Part shown: in pieces, positions 1 through 12,308 of the stretch
How the letters are laid out: every line of letters begins with the position of its first letter
How positions within the stretch are numbered: the stretch's first letter is position 1
Assembly (NCBI GenBank): GCA_004352715.1
Contig: SCFE01000077.1
Location: 1,692,729-1,756,728, forward strand
From: Hofstenia miamia
Taxonomy: Eukaryota; Xenacoelomorpha; Acoela
Direction: 5' to 3'
Length of the DNA stretch: 64,000 bases
Made by a program: the position numbers and the translations under genes
The notes under the pieces: generated by a model
Told to the model about the DNA's origin: nothing
The model's database searches: none
The model's input: the letters and a program-made list of their open reading frames with translations, nothing else

Positions 1-31
<31 letters not shown>
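1..31. repeat. (AT)n microsatellite at the window edge
   Basis: Uninterrupted AT dinucleotides. Similar AT tracts border several assembly gaps in this window. Confidence 0.95.
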
Positions 32-32
<1 letters not shown>

Positions 33-1073
33 TTGCACAGATTAACTATACAATGCAAATATAATGTGCCGGCCAAAACCGGTCGACCGTTATTAGCAAT
101 TAAATGTCAACTGCCGGCCCGACCAAATTGCAACCGTACCTTGATTTTTTTGGTACGAGCAAGGCACGAAATTAAAAAAAATCGAGCTCGAGTTGAGCAC
201 TGCACGAAAATCTATACATTTTCCAATTGTACGTTTTTGACTCTGTGATTACAAATTTATGAATATGTATTTATAAATAAGTTTTACATCTGCGGAAGAT
301 CATCAATGAGTGTCCGACGTCAATAATTTACTATAACTTGCTTTCTGGCGACAATCACTGCAACAATAGCTGCAGTACTTTTAACTAGCTAAAAATTCTT
401 CTCTAATTATAGAAATGCTAACATCTGTCAATTGCCCGCCATCAATTAATTAATAAAAACCTCGACTTTTTGCAATCAATCCTGCTTGTTGATAGTAATT
501 ACAGTGAACAATTCCAATCAGCATTCAATTGAACAATCAGCACACTTACTTAAAGATAAAGATGTTAAATAATTAATTATACAAGAACCTACTTATTTGT
601 ACAAATATTAGACAATGTAACCATTGGTGCTTCACATTGTCCTGAATAGATAGCTTGGAATTCTTTGTGGTTATTTTCGCACATACCTTGCGTACTATGA
701 TATTCATTCACCTAAGTATTTGATTTAGATCTCTAGTAAAATATAAAACTTCAAAATCCATATGATAAGAATAAACGCTCAATGATTGTTACTAAAGTGT
801 AAAGAGAGCGAGGTGTACTGAGAGCGAGATATAAATATTGACCCATATATTTTTTGAAAAATCAAGGTTGTTGAAAAAAATTTTAAATTTGATTTTTCTC
901 TATGCCTTTGAGTAGCGTTTATATTTTTAGCAATAAAAATTTTATAGGTTTTATAGTCTTTGTGGATTTATACCTCGCTCTCTGTAAAATGGGATTTTTT
1001 ACTCGCTTCACTCTCTGTACGCCTAAATTGACATTTTCATAGTACAGAGAACGAGATATTAGTATATATATAT
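32..1073. other. AT-rich noncoding DNA with a possible fold-back element
   Basis: No convincing gene: the small open frame near 33-248 has no recognisable motif. At about 795-1,065 the motif GAGAGCGAGGT on the left is answered by ACCTCGCTCTCTGT on the right. This suggests a small fold-back or MITE-like element, although its exact ends are unclear. Confidence 0.4.
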
Positions 1074-1767
1074 NNNNNNNNNNNNNNNNNNNNNNNNNNN
1101 NNNNNNNNNNNNNNNNNNNNNNNNNNNNNNNNNNNNNNNNNNNNNNNNNNNNNNNNNNNNNNNNNNNNNNNNNNNNNNNNNNNNNNNNNNNNNNNNNNNN
1201 NNNNNNNNNNNNNNNNNNNNNNNNNNNNNNNNNNNNNNNNNNNNNNNNNNNNNNNNNNNNNNNNNNNNNNNNNNNNNNNNNNNNNNNNNNNNNNNNNNNN
1301 NNNNNNNNNNNNNNNNNNNNNNNNNNNNNNNNNNNNNNNNNNNNNNNNNNNNNNNNNNNNNNNNNNNNNNNNNNNNNNNNNNNNNNNNNNNNNNNNNNNN
1401 NNNNNNNNNNNNNNNNNNNNNNNNNNNNNNNNNNNNNNNNNNNNNNNNNNNNNNNNNNNNNNNNNNNNNNNNNNNNNNNNNNNNNNNNNNNNNNNNNNNN
1501 NNNNNNNNNNNNNNNNNNNNNNNNNNNNNNNNNNNNNNNNNNNNNNNNNNNNNNNNNNNNNNNNNNNNNNNNNNNNNNNNNNNNNNNNNNNNNNNNNNNN
1601 NNNNNNNNNNNNNNNNNNNNNNNNNNNNNNNNNNNNNNNNNNNNNNNNNNNNNNNNNNNNNNNNNNNNNNNNNNNNNNNNNNNNNNNNNNNNNNNNNNNN
1701 NNNNNNNNNNNNNNNNNNNNNNNNNNNNNNNNNNNNNNNNNNNNNNNNNNNNNNNNNNNNNNNNNNN
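1074..1767. other. Assembly gap (694 N) inside an AT microsatellite
   Basis: The N run is bordered on both sides by TATATATA tracts, so the gap lies in an AT-repeat expansion. Open frames across it are artefacts. Confidence 0.98.
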
Positions 1768-4625
1768 TATATATATATATATAGACAGCTAGTATTGGCC
1801 TTGTCTTCATTTCGATAGTTTTAGTTAAATTTCAGGATTACTTAAATTTTTTTCAAATAGAATTTATGCACATATATGTGAGAAATATATATTATTGCTA
1901 TACCGAAGATGGCTCTATAAAAATTTAAGTTAAAAGCCAATATTTATTAAAATTGTTACTGAAAATTTTAATATAATTTACTATAATAATTGAAGTGCTT
2001 GCCTTGAAATATATTTTTATATTGAAAATAATATTTACTATTGCATTTCAAAAAACTTTCCGTCAAACAATTTTTAATTGTTGCAAATAAAATAAAATTT
2101 TAATTTGACAGCACTACTAATAGCACTGGAATGTTTTGTGTGGTGCGTTGTAACAATACAATTGAATATTTCCAATAATAAAGAATGTTATTGTTTATAC
2201 TCATATTATCCAAGAATTTAGAGAAAAATGTTTAACTGTTATTCAAATAGTTTTTTTTGACACATTTCAATAATGTACTAAACTCATCGCATGACTGGTT
2301 TGTAAATTACCATAGTGCTATGATATGATTGAAACTTCAAGCCTTTAATGTACAAGTATTATACAAGATTTAGTAAATGTTTTTTCCATCCAATTTGCTG
2401 AAATGCTCTAAATATATTAGGTTATAGATAATTTTCATATACATGTGTAGTCTGTTGGATCAATCCATTACATAATGGTAGGCAATGTGTGTGAATGTTA
2501 AACATTCAAACCTAAAGAATCTTTAGTTTTAAAGGTTTTGTTTGCTTATCTAGCTCATTGAGGAAGCTTTGTAGTTTGCAATTATCATTAAAATTTTAGT
2601 TTTTGCATATTCATCAAGACATATTATAGAGGAACGATTGCCTTTGCTTCTTCACCTTCTCAATTAAATTCATTGTCCAATATATTGTTCAATATATAAT
2701 TGTTGTAGGCTAAAAATACTTCATTATAGAATGTGTGAATATGTAAATATGTATGCACTCATGAGCGTCTTCATATAAATATATATATATATAAACTTTG
2801 CTTTCCAACCCATTTTCATCATATTCAATTAGTCTTAAAATAAAGTAAGTAGGAACTACTATACGTTTTATTAATTCAAATTAGTGCTTTCTACAATAAA
2901 TAGAAAAAGTGTACAAAAATCGCTATTAAGTACTAGCAGTTTATTATTTCTTTTACTTTGTTGCAGGTGTGAGGATAGTGATAATTCCTGGTTACTGCAG
3001 TAATTCATTTTAGTTAAATTATTTGTCATTAGTTTTAAATTGTTTAGAGAAAACGATATATTTAGTTACTTGTAATAAACGAAGCAATTCTTCGACTGGT
3101 CAGATAATTCCTTGTTGAAGTAGTTTTGAAATAGTTAATCACGTTATTTTTAAACAATTGAGACTTTTTCGGATCTAGTGGCCTTATCCAAATTATTCCA
3201 TAATTTTACTGGAGTATCAAAAATAAGTTTTTCATAATTTTACTTCCGAATTTTTTTCATTTATATGTACCACGTCTATTATTGTATTTTAACGAAATGC
3301 AATCTTTCAAATTATGAAATATTTCTAAGATCTTCTGTTTGTCATTATTATTACTATTGATAATTCTGTTCATTCATTTGAAAATCTTCCTTAAGCTTGT
3401 TTTCGAATTGCCATAGGTTTGTTCCTAAGTAACAAGAATATGTATGTTTTGATATAACTAGAGATTTACACAACGCTGTGATATAATTTCTTGGGAATAA
3501 ATCGAATATTTTTGAATTAATGAATTTACATGATTTTCGAATTTAGTTGATTGACCCAATTATTTTTTTGGTTGCTTCATTAATTCCCATTTTCTGTGTT
3601 ATATGTTTTTTGAAGGGTTAAGTGAGAAACATTCACCAACATTAAAATTTCAGGCACAAAAGAGAAGCAATCGTAGCACGTGCAAATTTGACAATTATTC
3701 GGTGCCAATTTTCCTGACGATTGCAAAACAACTACAATATCAGTATTGGTTGCAGCGACTAAAAGTAGGGCTCTATTAAGGGTTGGCAGATTTCCATACA
3801 TGAGATCCACTCCCACTAACTATACCCTAGCAAAACGCTAGCAAAACGCTAGCTAGGTTATGCTAAGTACAGCTAAATTAAAATTTTTTTAAAAATTTAT
3901 TGGAATTATTATTGGAAAACTTAACATATATATATAGACTATAAGATTAATATTTTTAATCTAGAATATTGAATATTTTATAATATATATGAAGTGTTCA
4001 CTTCACTAACACTAGAGTTTTTTAAGCTTATTATCGCTAATGGCCAGATGTCACCCTTTGACTTGAAACTGAATTGATAACTAGCTATAAAAACTCTAGA
4101 ATAATAACTTGACTACGCTTATGCAATTATTTCTGCAACTAACTTGATATTTTTACAAAGGCTATTTAATCTATTAAAATTATTTATTTTCTACAAACAT
4201 CCAATGGATTTCATCTCTATTATTATTTTAATTATTTACATTTACAATAAATATTTTCATTATAAAATTTGTTTGTAATAACTATCAGTAAACGACTGCA
4301 ATCTCATTTTTCGCAAATGTTCAATTGACATATTAATTTTTCGGCACCTTTAATTTTGGCGGGGAGAGCGCAATTTGTAAACAACACACTATGTTAAAAT
4401 ATTGTTGAAATAAAGATAGGATATATTTTGCAATTTTAATCTAATTTTTTACGTTATTTCTTTTAGTGTTTCATTAAGATTAGTTTTTCTTCAGAATGAG
4501 TATGTTTATTATAAAAATGAACATAAGAGATTAATTTTTATTAAGGAATGCATAGAAAAGTGTTATATAATGATGTCTCTCATATTATACCTTACATTTT
4601 TGGATATACTTTTATTGCAATGTTT
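1768..4625. other. AT-rich noncoding DNA, no gene recognised
   Basis: Very AT-rich with many stop codons in all frames. A minus-strand frame at 3,580-3,816 (78 codons) has a reasonable amino-acid mix but no recognised motif or splice context, so I do not call it a gene. An 11-base unit, GCAAAACGCTA, is repeated twice near 3,830-3,852. Confidence 0.5.
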
Positions 4626-4765
4626 AAATTCAATCACCTGGCGGTACGTATTAACTTTTTTACGAAGAAATTATGTAAATTCAATCCCCCGGCGGTATGC
4701 TTTAATTTTCATAAAAATTTTTGTGTTACTGTTTAAATTCAATCCCCCGGCGGTATGCTTTAACT
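4626..4765. repeat. Three-copy imperfect tandem repeat
   Basis: The core AAATTCAATCCCCCGGCGG recurs at 4,626, 4,677 and 4,735 (the first copy reads CACCTGGCGG), with spacings of 51 and 58 bases. The GC-rich CCCCCGGCGG core stands out in AT-rich DNA. Overlapping open frames here follow from the repeat and are not called genes. Confidence 0.75.
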
Positions 4766-5057
4766 TTTTTAAAAAATTTTGTCGTCACTATATATAAATC
4801 ACAAAAAAGTTTAAACTTTTTTGTATCATTAGTTTATAGGTGATACAAATAATGCACAGGGAAAAATTTTTGCTCTAGCTAAATAAATAATTAGTTCTAT
4901 ATTTAGTACTGTGCGTCTTAATACATGACATTCTGTTGATTATTAAATTTTAAAGCTTGATTACAACATCCTAAGTTTTACAAAATAATGTTCTAATTGA
5001 AAAATTTATTACAACAATGGAACTTTCATTAATGAAAATGTAAAAAAAAATTTTATT

Positions 5058-5184
5058 TATGTATATATATATANNNNNNNNNNNNNNNNNNNNNNNNNNN
5101 NNNNNNNNNNNNNNNNNNNNNNNNNNNNNNNNNNNNNNNNNNNNNNNNNNNNNNNNNNNNNNNNNNNNNNNNNNNNNNNNNATA

Positions 5185-5215
<31 letters not shown>

Positions 5216-5345
5216 ACATATGTATATATGTATATGTGTATGTATATATGTATATATATATTTATATTATTATTATTTTTATTTATGAATATATATATAT
5301 GTATATATGTATATGTATGTATATATATGTATATATATATATTTA
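5058..5345. repeat. AT/GT microsatellite with a 108-base gap
   Basis: TATATA, TATATG and TGTATA units surround N positions 5,074-5,181. The flanking repeat translates as Tyr-Ile runs, which have no coding meaning. Confidence 0.9.
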
Positions 5346-5862
5346 GTACTAATCAAAAAATATATTTTTAGTGACAAAAAATAAATTTAAATAAAAAGTT
5401 TGAATATAAATAGCAAATATGCACTTAGATATATATATTGAAAGCAATTATTGAAGCGGAATCTAATGCTTAAATATTACGTATTACAAGAAGAAAATGA
5501 ACTATTGATTTTTGTCTTCTTGTCATCACAATGTAATTGCTATCGTTCCAATTCTAAAGCTAACAGAAACATGAAGGAAAAATTGCGGATGGCGAAACTT
5601 ATAAATAATCATTACTTTAATGTACAGCTAGAAATAGTGTAAATTTTTCTCTGTAGGGGTCAGTGGTGTAGTCCTATTTTGTTAACAATGGGGGCCTTAT
5701 TAAATCAGAAATTTAGGGACCCCATACCGGTCATAAAATGCTTACCTTTCTATTTGGTTTGCAACAAAGAAACACTGTAAAACAATAAAACTAAATTAGC
5801 AATTGTAATTAATTAGTAATTATTTGAGATCTCTGTCTCAGTAGTTCACTTTGACAATTCTG

Positions 5863-6340
5863 CTTTGACTGTCATCAGCTGAATGGTGTCTAAGCAACTG
5901 ACTCCTCTATGACTCAACCGACTGCATTTTCCTCACTAAAGTAATACAGTCAGAGGCGCACCCAAAGGGGGGGGACTGGGGGAACGTTCTCCCCCTCAAC
6001 AGAGCAGAGCTGCTTGCATTCCTCATGAAATACTTGCCTGTAACCAGTGGCGTAAGCAAGGTGTGAAATGTCTCTCAGTCAGATATTCAAAATTGCCTTT
6101 GACTGGTTAAATAAAAAAATTTTCGGTAAAAAATATTAAAAAATTATAAACTAAGGTAGTGAAATGCATTTCTTAGCGTCGAATTCATCATTATTTCCAA
6201 AAAATTTCAGGGGCTTCGGCCCACTTTTGGTTACTTATGGCGGAGATATTCCNTTTGACTGTCATCAGCTGAATGGTGTCTAAGCAACTGACTCCTCTAT
6301 AACTCAACCGACTACATTTTCCTCACTAAAGTAATACAGT
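5863..6340. repeat. Direct duplication joined by a single N at 6,253
   Basis: The stretch at 5,863-5,950 reappears at 6,254-6,341 with few changes. The left copy continues into an insertion that starts CAGAGGCG, and the right copy continues into different sequence. The N sits exactly at the junction. The simplest reading is that two haplotypes, with and without an insertion, were placed in tandem. Confidence 0.75.
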
Positions 6341-6804
6341 AGACGCTTTATAATATATTATGATTTATAAATCCATTGATAATAAATCACTCCCTAATAC
6401 ATCCAAATTTGTCTAGAATTCATTTCTAATTGAAAACCCATCTGTTAATAAATCCAATTTTTCTAAGAAAACAATTGACCGACTCATGGATTAAATAGCC
6501 AAACTTATTGTAATTGTGATATCATAGATGATGCTGAGATTGAAATTTTTGCTCAAGCGGTACAAAACGCATGAATCCGTTGGAGGTTATGTATATGATC
6601 CAGTGAGCTTGGATTAAGTTTCTTGGAACAATGTCAAAAACGGTTAGATTAAATTCGGATTTACTGCTGTTGGGAAGGAACTAGTCAATGAAGAACCTAA
6701 TTTTAAAACAACTGGCAGGTACATATACTTCCAATTGTAATATTATCTCATTAAACTTGCTATTTGTGGAAATTTGGTTTCTATTCCATTATTTTCACAT
6801 TTGA

Positions 6805-7144
6805 AACATGAAATGTATTCTCAAGGAGTAATCTCTGTTCTAGTGTTAATAAAGCCAAAATAGCCTGGTTCTAGCATAGATTTTTTAAGCAAGTTCTGCG
6901 GTATATGCATTCTTAGCTTCCTTTCCAACATTGTTTGCACGACTTCAAAAATGAGTTAAAAGGGCCAAATAGNNNNAACATGAAATGTATTCTCAAGGAG
7001 TAATCTCTGTTCTAGTGTTAATAAAGCCAAAATAGCCTTGTTCTAACATAGATTTATTAAGCAAGGTCTACGGTATATGAATTCTTGGCTTCCTCTCAAG
7101 CATCGTTTGCACGACTTCAAAAATGAGTTAAAAGGGCCAAATAG
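6805..7144. repeat. Direct duplication of about 168 bases around four Ns
   Basis: The segment at 6,805-6,972 is repeated at 6,977-7,144 with several substitutions, joined by NNNN at 6,973-6,976. The divergence could reflect two alleles or an older duplication. Confidence 0.75.
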
Positions 7145-7601
7145 TCATTCCATATTATTAATAGTGGCGATTCACCAAGTGTCGATTACCAAACCAACTT
7201 TTCTAAACTGGATATTAAGATCCTTAGATATCATTTTTACTTCTCTTCTAATTTTGCTGTTGGAGGTAGACCGTGTAAATCTTATCACAGAACGATTTCA
7301 GGTGAAACATTGCATTGAATTCATAACATCATGAATTGCGAGTTCCAGTCTGTGGTTTACTTGACAATTTTGCAAATTTGTTTTCTTGACCACTTGATAG
7401 ATCGGTAGAAAGCAAATTGCCTGGGTGGGTAGTGGATTGCTAGAAAATGAAATGGAGAACTTTGAATTTTAAAATTATGTGAGCCCCCATAGGCCCCCAC
7501 CCCTTGCATCAAAAATTTAACAATGGGAGCCGGGCCCCGCCCCACTACACCACTGGAAGGGGGCATGTTGTAGACATGTTTATAATAAGTACTAAATTTA
7601 G

Positions 7602-7914
7602 TACTTCGACGCTGACGAGGTTAAGGAAGAGTTTCTTTATTGTTCCCCTCTTGAAACGACTACAAAAGCAGCAGACATTCTGGAGAAACTTGCAGCCTCT
7701 TTTGTGTCGGAGAATTTGGAATGGCAAAATCTTGCTGAGTGCGGTACTGATATGGTGCTGCAGCAAATCTGTGTGCTATTCAGGCTTTCACGCTTCTGTA
7801 AGGAACCAAGCTCCAAGAAGCAACGGTGTTCACTGCATGTTGCATAGGCAAGCCCTAGCTTTCGTGTCGCGTATACCACTACTTTCAGAGCGTTTTAAGG
7901 GGAGGAATAAATAG
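7602..7914 (+). pseudogene. ZBED-type hAT transposase fragment, frameshifted
   Basis: The frame from 7,602 includes VKEEFLYCSPLETTT, KAADILEKLAASF and LEWQNLAECGTD. This is the part of ZBED5/SCAND3-like hAT transposases just before and including the second catalytic Asp region (family form CTDGAPAM). After GTD a frameshift leads to GAAANLCAIQAF, and a third frame supplies GVHCMLHRQALA, the conserved HC..HRxALA block. Both ends and at least two reading frames are lost, so it cannot make an active transposase. It abuts the right end of the 5,661-7,555 hAT element but lies outside its inverted repeats. It may belong to an older element interrupted by that insertion. Confidence 0.85.
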
Positions 7915-8027
7915 TTCCAAATTTGGAAAAGGAGGAATGTCACAAAAAGGTTGGGAACGATTGATCTATATATTTAATAGATTGCTACACAAACTTTATT
8001 CTATTTTCATGCAATACTATGTGTTTC

Positions 8028-8067
8028 AACCAAGGAGTACATAATAACTATTATGTACTCCTTGGTT
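8028..8067. repeat. Perfect 19-bp inverted repeat with a 2-base centre
   Basis: The arm AACCAAGGAGTACATAATA (8,028-8,046) is followed by AC and then its exact reverse complement (8,049-8,067). TTTCAAC also appears on both sides. It could be a fold-back artefact, a decayed insertion footprint or a regulatory palindrome, and nothing nearby tells which. Confidence 0.9.
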
Positions 8068-8239
8068 TCAACATTCGAATAGTAAATAAACTATAATTTT
8101 TAGATAATTAAGTATAGCCATAATTAATATTTGGTTTTAATCTCATTAAAAATGGCCGTTTTGAACTGTCTTCTTGACCATTTTGTCCGTCTTGAAGTTT
8201 GCAGAGAATGATTAAGTTTAATTAATCATATACTAATCA

Positions 8240-8433
8240 GCTATAAATTCTTTATTAAAATATTTAAGCATATTCTAAATTCTTTTCGTTTGCATTCAAT
8301 TTAGTTCAGCAGTCATTTTATGACACACTCGCTAAGTTTTTATTAGTATACTCTAAAACACTCATCCCAAAAAACTAAAATCAAAAGTTGTTTTTTTCAA
8401 ATACTGAGTTATAAATTTTGTTAAAAACTCAAA

Positions 8434-8471
<38 letters not shown>

Positions 8472-8580
8472 AAATTAAAATGCCCATTTTTTTATATGTC
8501 TTTTTTTACAAATAAATGAATTTGCGCTTTCTATACATAGCGTAACAAGATGTTAAGTCGGGCTCACTGTACTTCTAATC
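8240..8580 (+). repeat. Dispersed repeat, copy 1 (runs into a gap)
   Basis: Shares long blocks with 9,752-10,095, for example TTACAAATAAATGAATTTG followed by CTTTCTATACATAG. An AT microsatellite has expanded inside this copy at about 8,439-8,470. The right side runs into Ns. Confidence 0.8.
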
Positions 8581-9515
8581 NNNNNNNNNNNNNNNNNNNN
8601 NNNNNNNNNNNNNNNNNNNNNNNNNNNNNNNNNNNNNNNNNNNNNNNNNNNNNNNNNNNNNNNNNNNNNNNNNNNNNNNNNNNNNNNNNNNNNNNNNNNN
8701 NNNNNNNNNNNNNNNNNNNNNNNNNNNNNNNNNNNNNNNNNNNNNNNNNNNNNNNNNNNNNNNNNNNNNNNNNNNNNNNNNNNNNNNNNNNNNNNNNNNN
8801 NNNNNNNNNNNNNNNNNNNNNNNNNNNNNNNNNNNNNNNNNNNNNNNNNNNNNNNNNNNNNNNNNNNNNNNNNNNNNNNNNNNNNNNNNNNNNNNNNNNN
8901 NNNNNNNNNNNNNNNNNNNNNNNNNNNNNNNNNNNNNNNNNNNNNNNNNNNNNNNNNNNNNNNNNNNNNNNNNNNNNNNNNNNNNNNNNNNNNNNNNNNN
9001 NNNNNNNNNNNNNNNNNNNNNNNNNNNNNNNNNNNNNNNNNNNNNNNNNNNNNNNNNNNNNNNNNNNNNNNNNNNNNNNNNNNNNNNNNNNNNNNNNNNN
9101 NNNNNNNNNNNNNNNNNNNNNNNNNNNNNNNNNNNNNNNNNNNNNNNNNNNNNNNNNNNNNNNNNNNNNNNNNNNNNNNNNNNNNNNNNNNNNNNNNNNN
9201 NNNNNNNNNNNNNNNNNNNNNNNNNNNNNNNNNNNNNNNNNNNNNNNNNNNNNNNNNNNNNNNNNNNNNNNNNNNNNNNNNNNNNNNNNNNNNNNNNNNN
9301 NNNNNNNNNNNNNNNNNNNNNNNNNNNNNNNNNNNNNNNNNNNNNNNNNNNNNNNNNNNNNNNNNNNNNNNNNNNNNNNNNNNNNNNNNNNNNNNNNNNN
9401 NNNNNNNNNNNNNNNNNNNNNNNNNNNNNNNNNNNNNNNNNNNNNNNNNNNNNNNNNNNNNNNNNNNNNNNNNNNNNNNNNNNNNNNNNNNNNNNNNNNN
9501 NNNNNNNNNNNNNNN
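8581..9515. other. Assembly gap (935 N)
   Basis: The gap begins inside copy 1 of the dispersed repeat at 8,240-8,580, so the unresolved sequence is probably that same repeat element. Open frames across the Ns are artefacts. Confidence 0.98.
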
Positions 9516-9751
9516 CAAATAACGGGTTTTTATCCACGTACAAGAATAAAAGTCTGTATTTGGCATAATCGCAGAACACAAGGAAAGATTGAATATTTGC
9601 GTGTCAAGTCAATGGCTATCAAAAGCATAGCGCCCGGATAAGATAATATCCTACAAAATATCTGTTTACTTTAAAAATTCAAATTTTAAATAGGTTTTAA
9701 GATATCCCCCCCCCAACCAGGACAGAAGCATTTGGATACTACTGACTGAGC

Positions 9752-10095
9752 AGCCATAAATCCTTTTAACATTCATTTAAAAATATTTCGTTAGGCATAT
9801 TCTAAATTTAGTTTGCGTTCAATTTTGACAGCACTGAATTCGGTCAAATGAAAATTCATAAATCAGCAGTCATTTTGTAACACACTTTCTAGATTTTTAT
9901 TAGTATAGTCTACAACACTCACCACAAAAAACTAAAATTTAAAGTTTTTTCCAAATACCGAATTATAAATTTTGATACAAACTCAAAAACAATATATCAA
10001 AATGGCTAATTTTTTTCATTACAAATAAATGAATTTGCACTTTCTATACATAGTGTAACAAGATGTTAAGTCGGGCTCATTGTACTTATAATCAG
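9752..10095 (+). repeat. Dispersed repeat, copy 2
   Basis: The second diverged copy of the 8,240-8,580 repeat. It contains the same TAACAAGATGTTAAGTCGGG motif, but its AT stretch is short where copy 1 has a long microsatellite. The element type is unknown and no protein is encoded. Confidence 0.8.
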
Positions 10096-10859
10096 AGTCT
10101 TTAAGCAGCATAGCACATTGCGGATTCAGCTGAAATTTCAACTTTGAATAAAATCTGAAATATGTTATATACATGAGGAATTGGAAATTTAACTTCATTA
10201 GTGATTCTCTTGAAGGATCCTGTACATATCCTCTTTGCAAATCCATTAATTACATCAATTACATAAGTTAATATTCCGAAAAGTCAATCATATTGTTTTT
10301 CTAGAACCAGTAAGCCCACTATCAGATTCCATTTTCTTTTGATTGGTGGTGCTTCTAGGTCGTGATCTTCTAAAAAATTAATACGAATCTTGTACAGCTT
10401 GCTGAAGTATTTTTTCGATCACATACCGTTTTACTCTTCTTCACAAATTTTTTACTAAAAATATTTCTAAACGAATTTTACGAAGTTGTGTAATTTCAGA
10501 TAAATCTCTTAAGTTGTTAAAATGTTATCATTAGAAATTGGAGGTCATAGTCTTGATAAAGTTAAAATTCAAAAGTAAATTCATTACAAATATACCTGAA
10601 TTTTTCATATAAAAAATGGGTCCTACAACCATTAAGTTTTGCTTCATTTTCGTTTTGTTGTTAGCCATACATCTGATATTAATTTAATTTTTATTTTTAC
10701 TGTATATTCAGGTATAGTTTTTGATACAGGCTATATAAAGACATCTCTATTTCTTAATTTGCATTTTACATACTAATTTAATTTATCGGTATAAAAGGTT
10801 TATTAGTCGTTTTGTAATATATACAATTAACAAAAATAAGAACAAGTATATAAAAACAT
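10096..10859. other. Noncoding DNA, nothing recognised
   Basis: AT-rich sequence with short open frames only and no repeat or gene motif that I recognise. Confidence 0.5.
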
Positions 10860-10925
10860 TGGGCAGAATGAAATACGGAGTGCAGCTGAAGCCGCGATCA
10901 CATCCGCAAGAGGATTAGCGACTTT

Positions 10926-12308
10926 TTATCTTCTGCAAATTTGCTTCAACCGCGATTCAATTGCTTTGTGAATGAGGGAAGGAGTGTGGTTATAAAATAT
11001 AGCGGGAGAGAAGTAAGGTGGCGTTCCCACGCTGTAACACCACCGACAGCTGTTGATAAAGATAGCTGACCGAGGCTCGAGGNNNNNNNNNNNNNNNNNN
11101 NNNNNNNNNNNNNNNNNNNNNNNNNNNNNNNNNNNNNNNNNNNNNNNNNNNNNNNNNNNNNNNNGAACAGGAGAAAGTGCACCTTTTACAGCGCAGTTAA
11201 GCACTGCATCTCTAAAGCGATCATGGCGACCAATGCGGTCAGAGTCACCAGCACAACCCATGGCGTGATCTCCGAAGACGTCTAAAGTGTTCGAGCATTT
11301 AGGACACTGTGAGGGAGAATTCAGTAGTGGGATACCCATGCGGTAACAGAGACAGCCCCGGAATTCAGAAGGAGAGAGGTTAAGACCCAACGACTTAAAA
11401 GGCGTCGCATTCAACCAGTCGCTACTGTGAGGGAGGTAGCACGAAGATAATCTGGCTTTCTCACGTGGCGTTTCGGCGTTTTCGAAAACAGACAGTTGTA
11501 GTTTTGAATTGTAATTTGAAGTCAATTGTTTTTGTGCTCGAGGGGCCAGATATAAAGGGAACGAAGAGAAGTTTTCGTGGCAAATCGAAGAGACCCGGGT
11601 GAGAAGTACTTGAGAGACAGCGGAAGTGACATTGTTGTCAGAGCCAGAGATCTCCTTCGACAGTGCATTAGTGTCGATGACTGATCCCATGAAAGCAATT
11701 GGGGAGATCTCGGAGGCTAGAGGTAAGCCAAGATCTCTGCTTGTGACAGGAAGAGAGGCTTGAAGCCTCTGACTCTGAGAAACGGCAGAACCTGATACGG
11801 TCTCAAGAGAGTTGTGAATAATAGCGTCAAAGTTCTTCGCGCCAAGAGAAATAGAGTTTGGGTCACAAGTGCGCAAGCTGTAAGTAATTTTCGGAAGAGC
11901 AGCACAGCTGCGCAAGAGGTGTAATTCAAGCTGGGGGTCCTCCAGAAGATGGATACACTTGATGATTTTTTCCGATTTTCTTATTCGCTTGGAGAAAAAG
12001 CTCTCCACAAAATTCTTACTGTTAGAAACTTGAGCGCCGAGGATGACAAGGCCGTCTTGTTGGATCTGAATGTCAGCCGGAAGATTGCTAAAGGCACAGT
12101 TTGGATTCGGTGACCAGACCTCGCATTTGGCTAGGCTAACTTCGAGGCCCACTGTATTCATCTCGGACACCAGAAAATTGAAAGCATTCGCGAGGGATCG
12201 CACAGAGCTGACTAAAGAACCGTCGTCAAGGTACCAAGCATTTGCAACAAGGTCGGGAAATTTTTCTCTGAGAACCCGGACGATGGGGTGTATTGCTACA
12301 GCAAACAA
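10926..12308 (-). pseudogene. Retroelement RT motif C, thumb and CCHC-like knuckle
   Basis: A 460-codon frame with NAWYLDDGSLVSS (motif C, catalytic YLDD). It then has a thumb-like region and CPKCSNTLDVFGDHAMGC, a Cys-X2-Cys-X9-His-X3-Cys knuckle followed by RIGRHDRFRD. An 82-N gap interrupts the tail. After the gap the conserved-looking sequence QLSVVLQRGNATLLL is found in a different frame, so the final part is also frameshifted. It ends at a stop at 10,926. Confidence 0.85.

Larger units (their letters stand above)
5661..7555. mobile_element. hAT-type DNA transposon, non-autonomous, with nested insertions
   Basis: The left end reads CAGTGGTGTAGT (5,661) and the right end is its inverse, ACTACACCACTG (7,544-7,555). 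The subterminal sequence AACAATGGG is also mirrored. CAGTGG(C/T)GTAG ends are typical of hAT elements. The 8-base flanks GTAGGGGT and GAAGGGGG match at 6 of 8 positions, which fits a decayed hAT target duplication. No transposase frame is left inside. Further hAT-like starts lie inside at 5,951 (CAGAGGCGCACCC) and 6,045 (CAGTGGCGTAAGC), suggesting nested copies. The interior also contains two assembly joins with flanking duplications. Confidence 0.65.

Noticed and set aside
1037-1810. Long open frame spanning N positions
   Set aside because: More than 90 percent of it is N, and the rest is an AT microsatellite translating to Tyr-Ile. The same applies to frames across the gaps at 5.1, 8.6-9.5, 31.4-32.4 and 42.0-42.2 kb.
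3580-3816. Minus-strand 78-codon frame with several cysteines
   Set aside because: No splice sites, homologous motif or neighbouring exon could be supported. Kept as noncoding.
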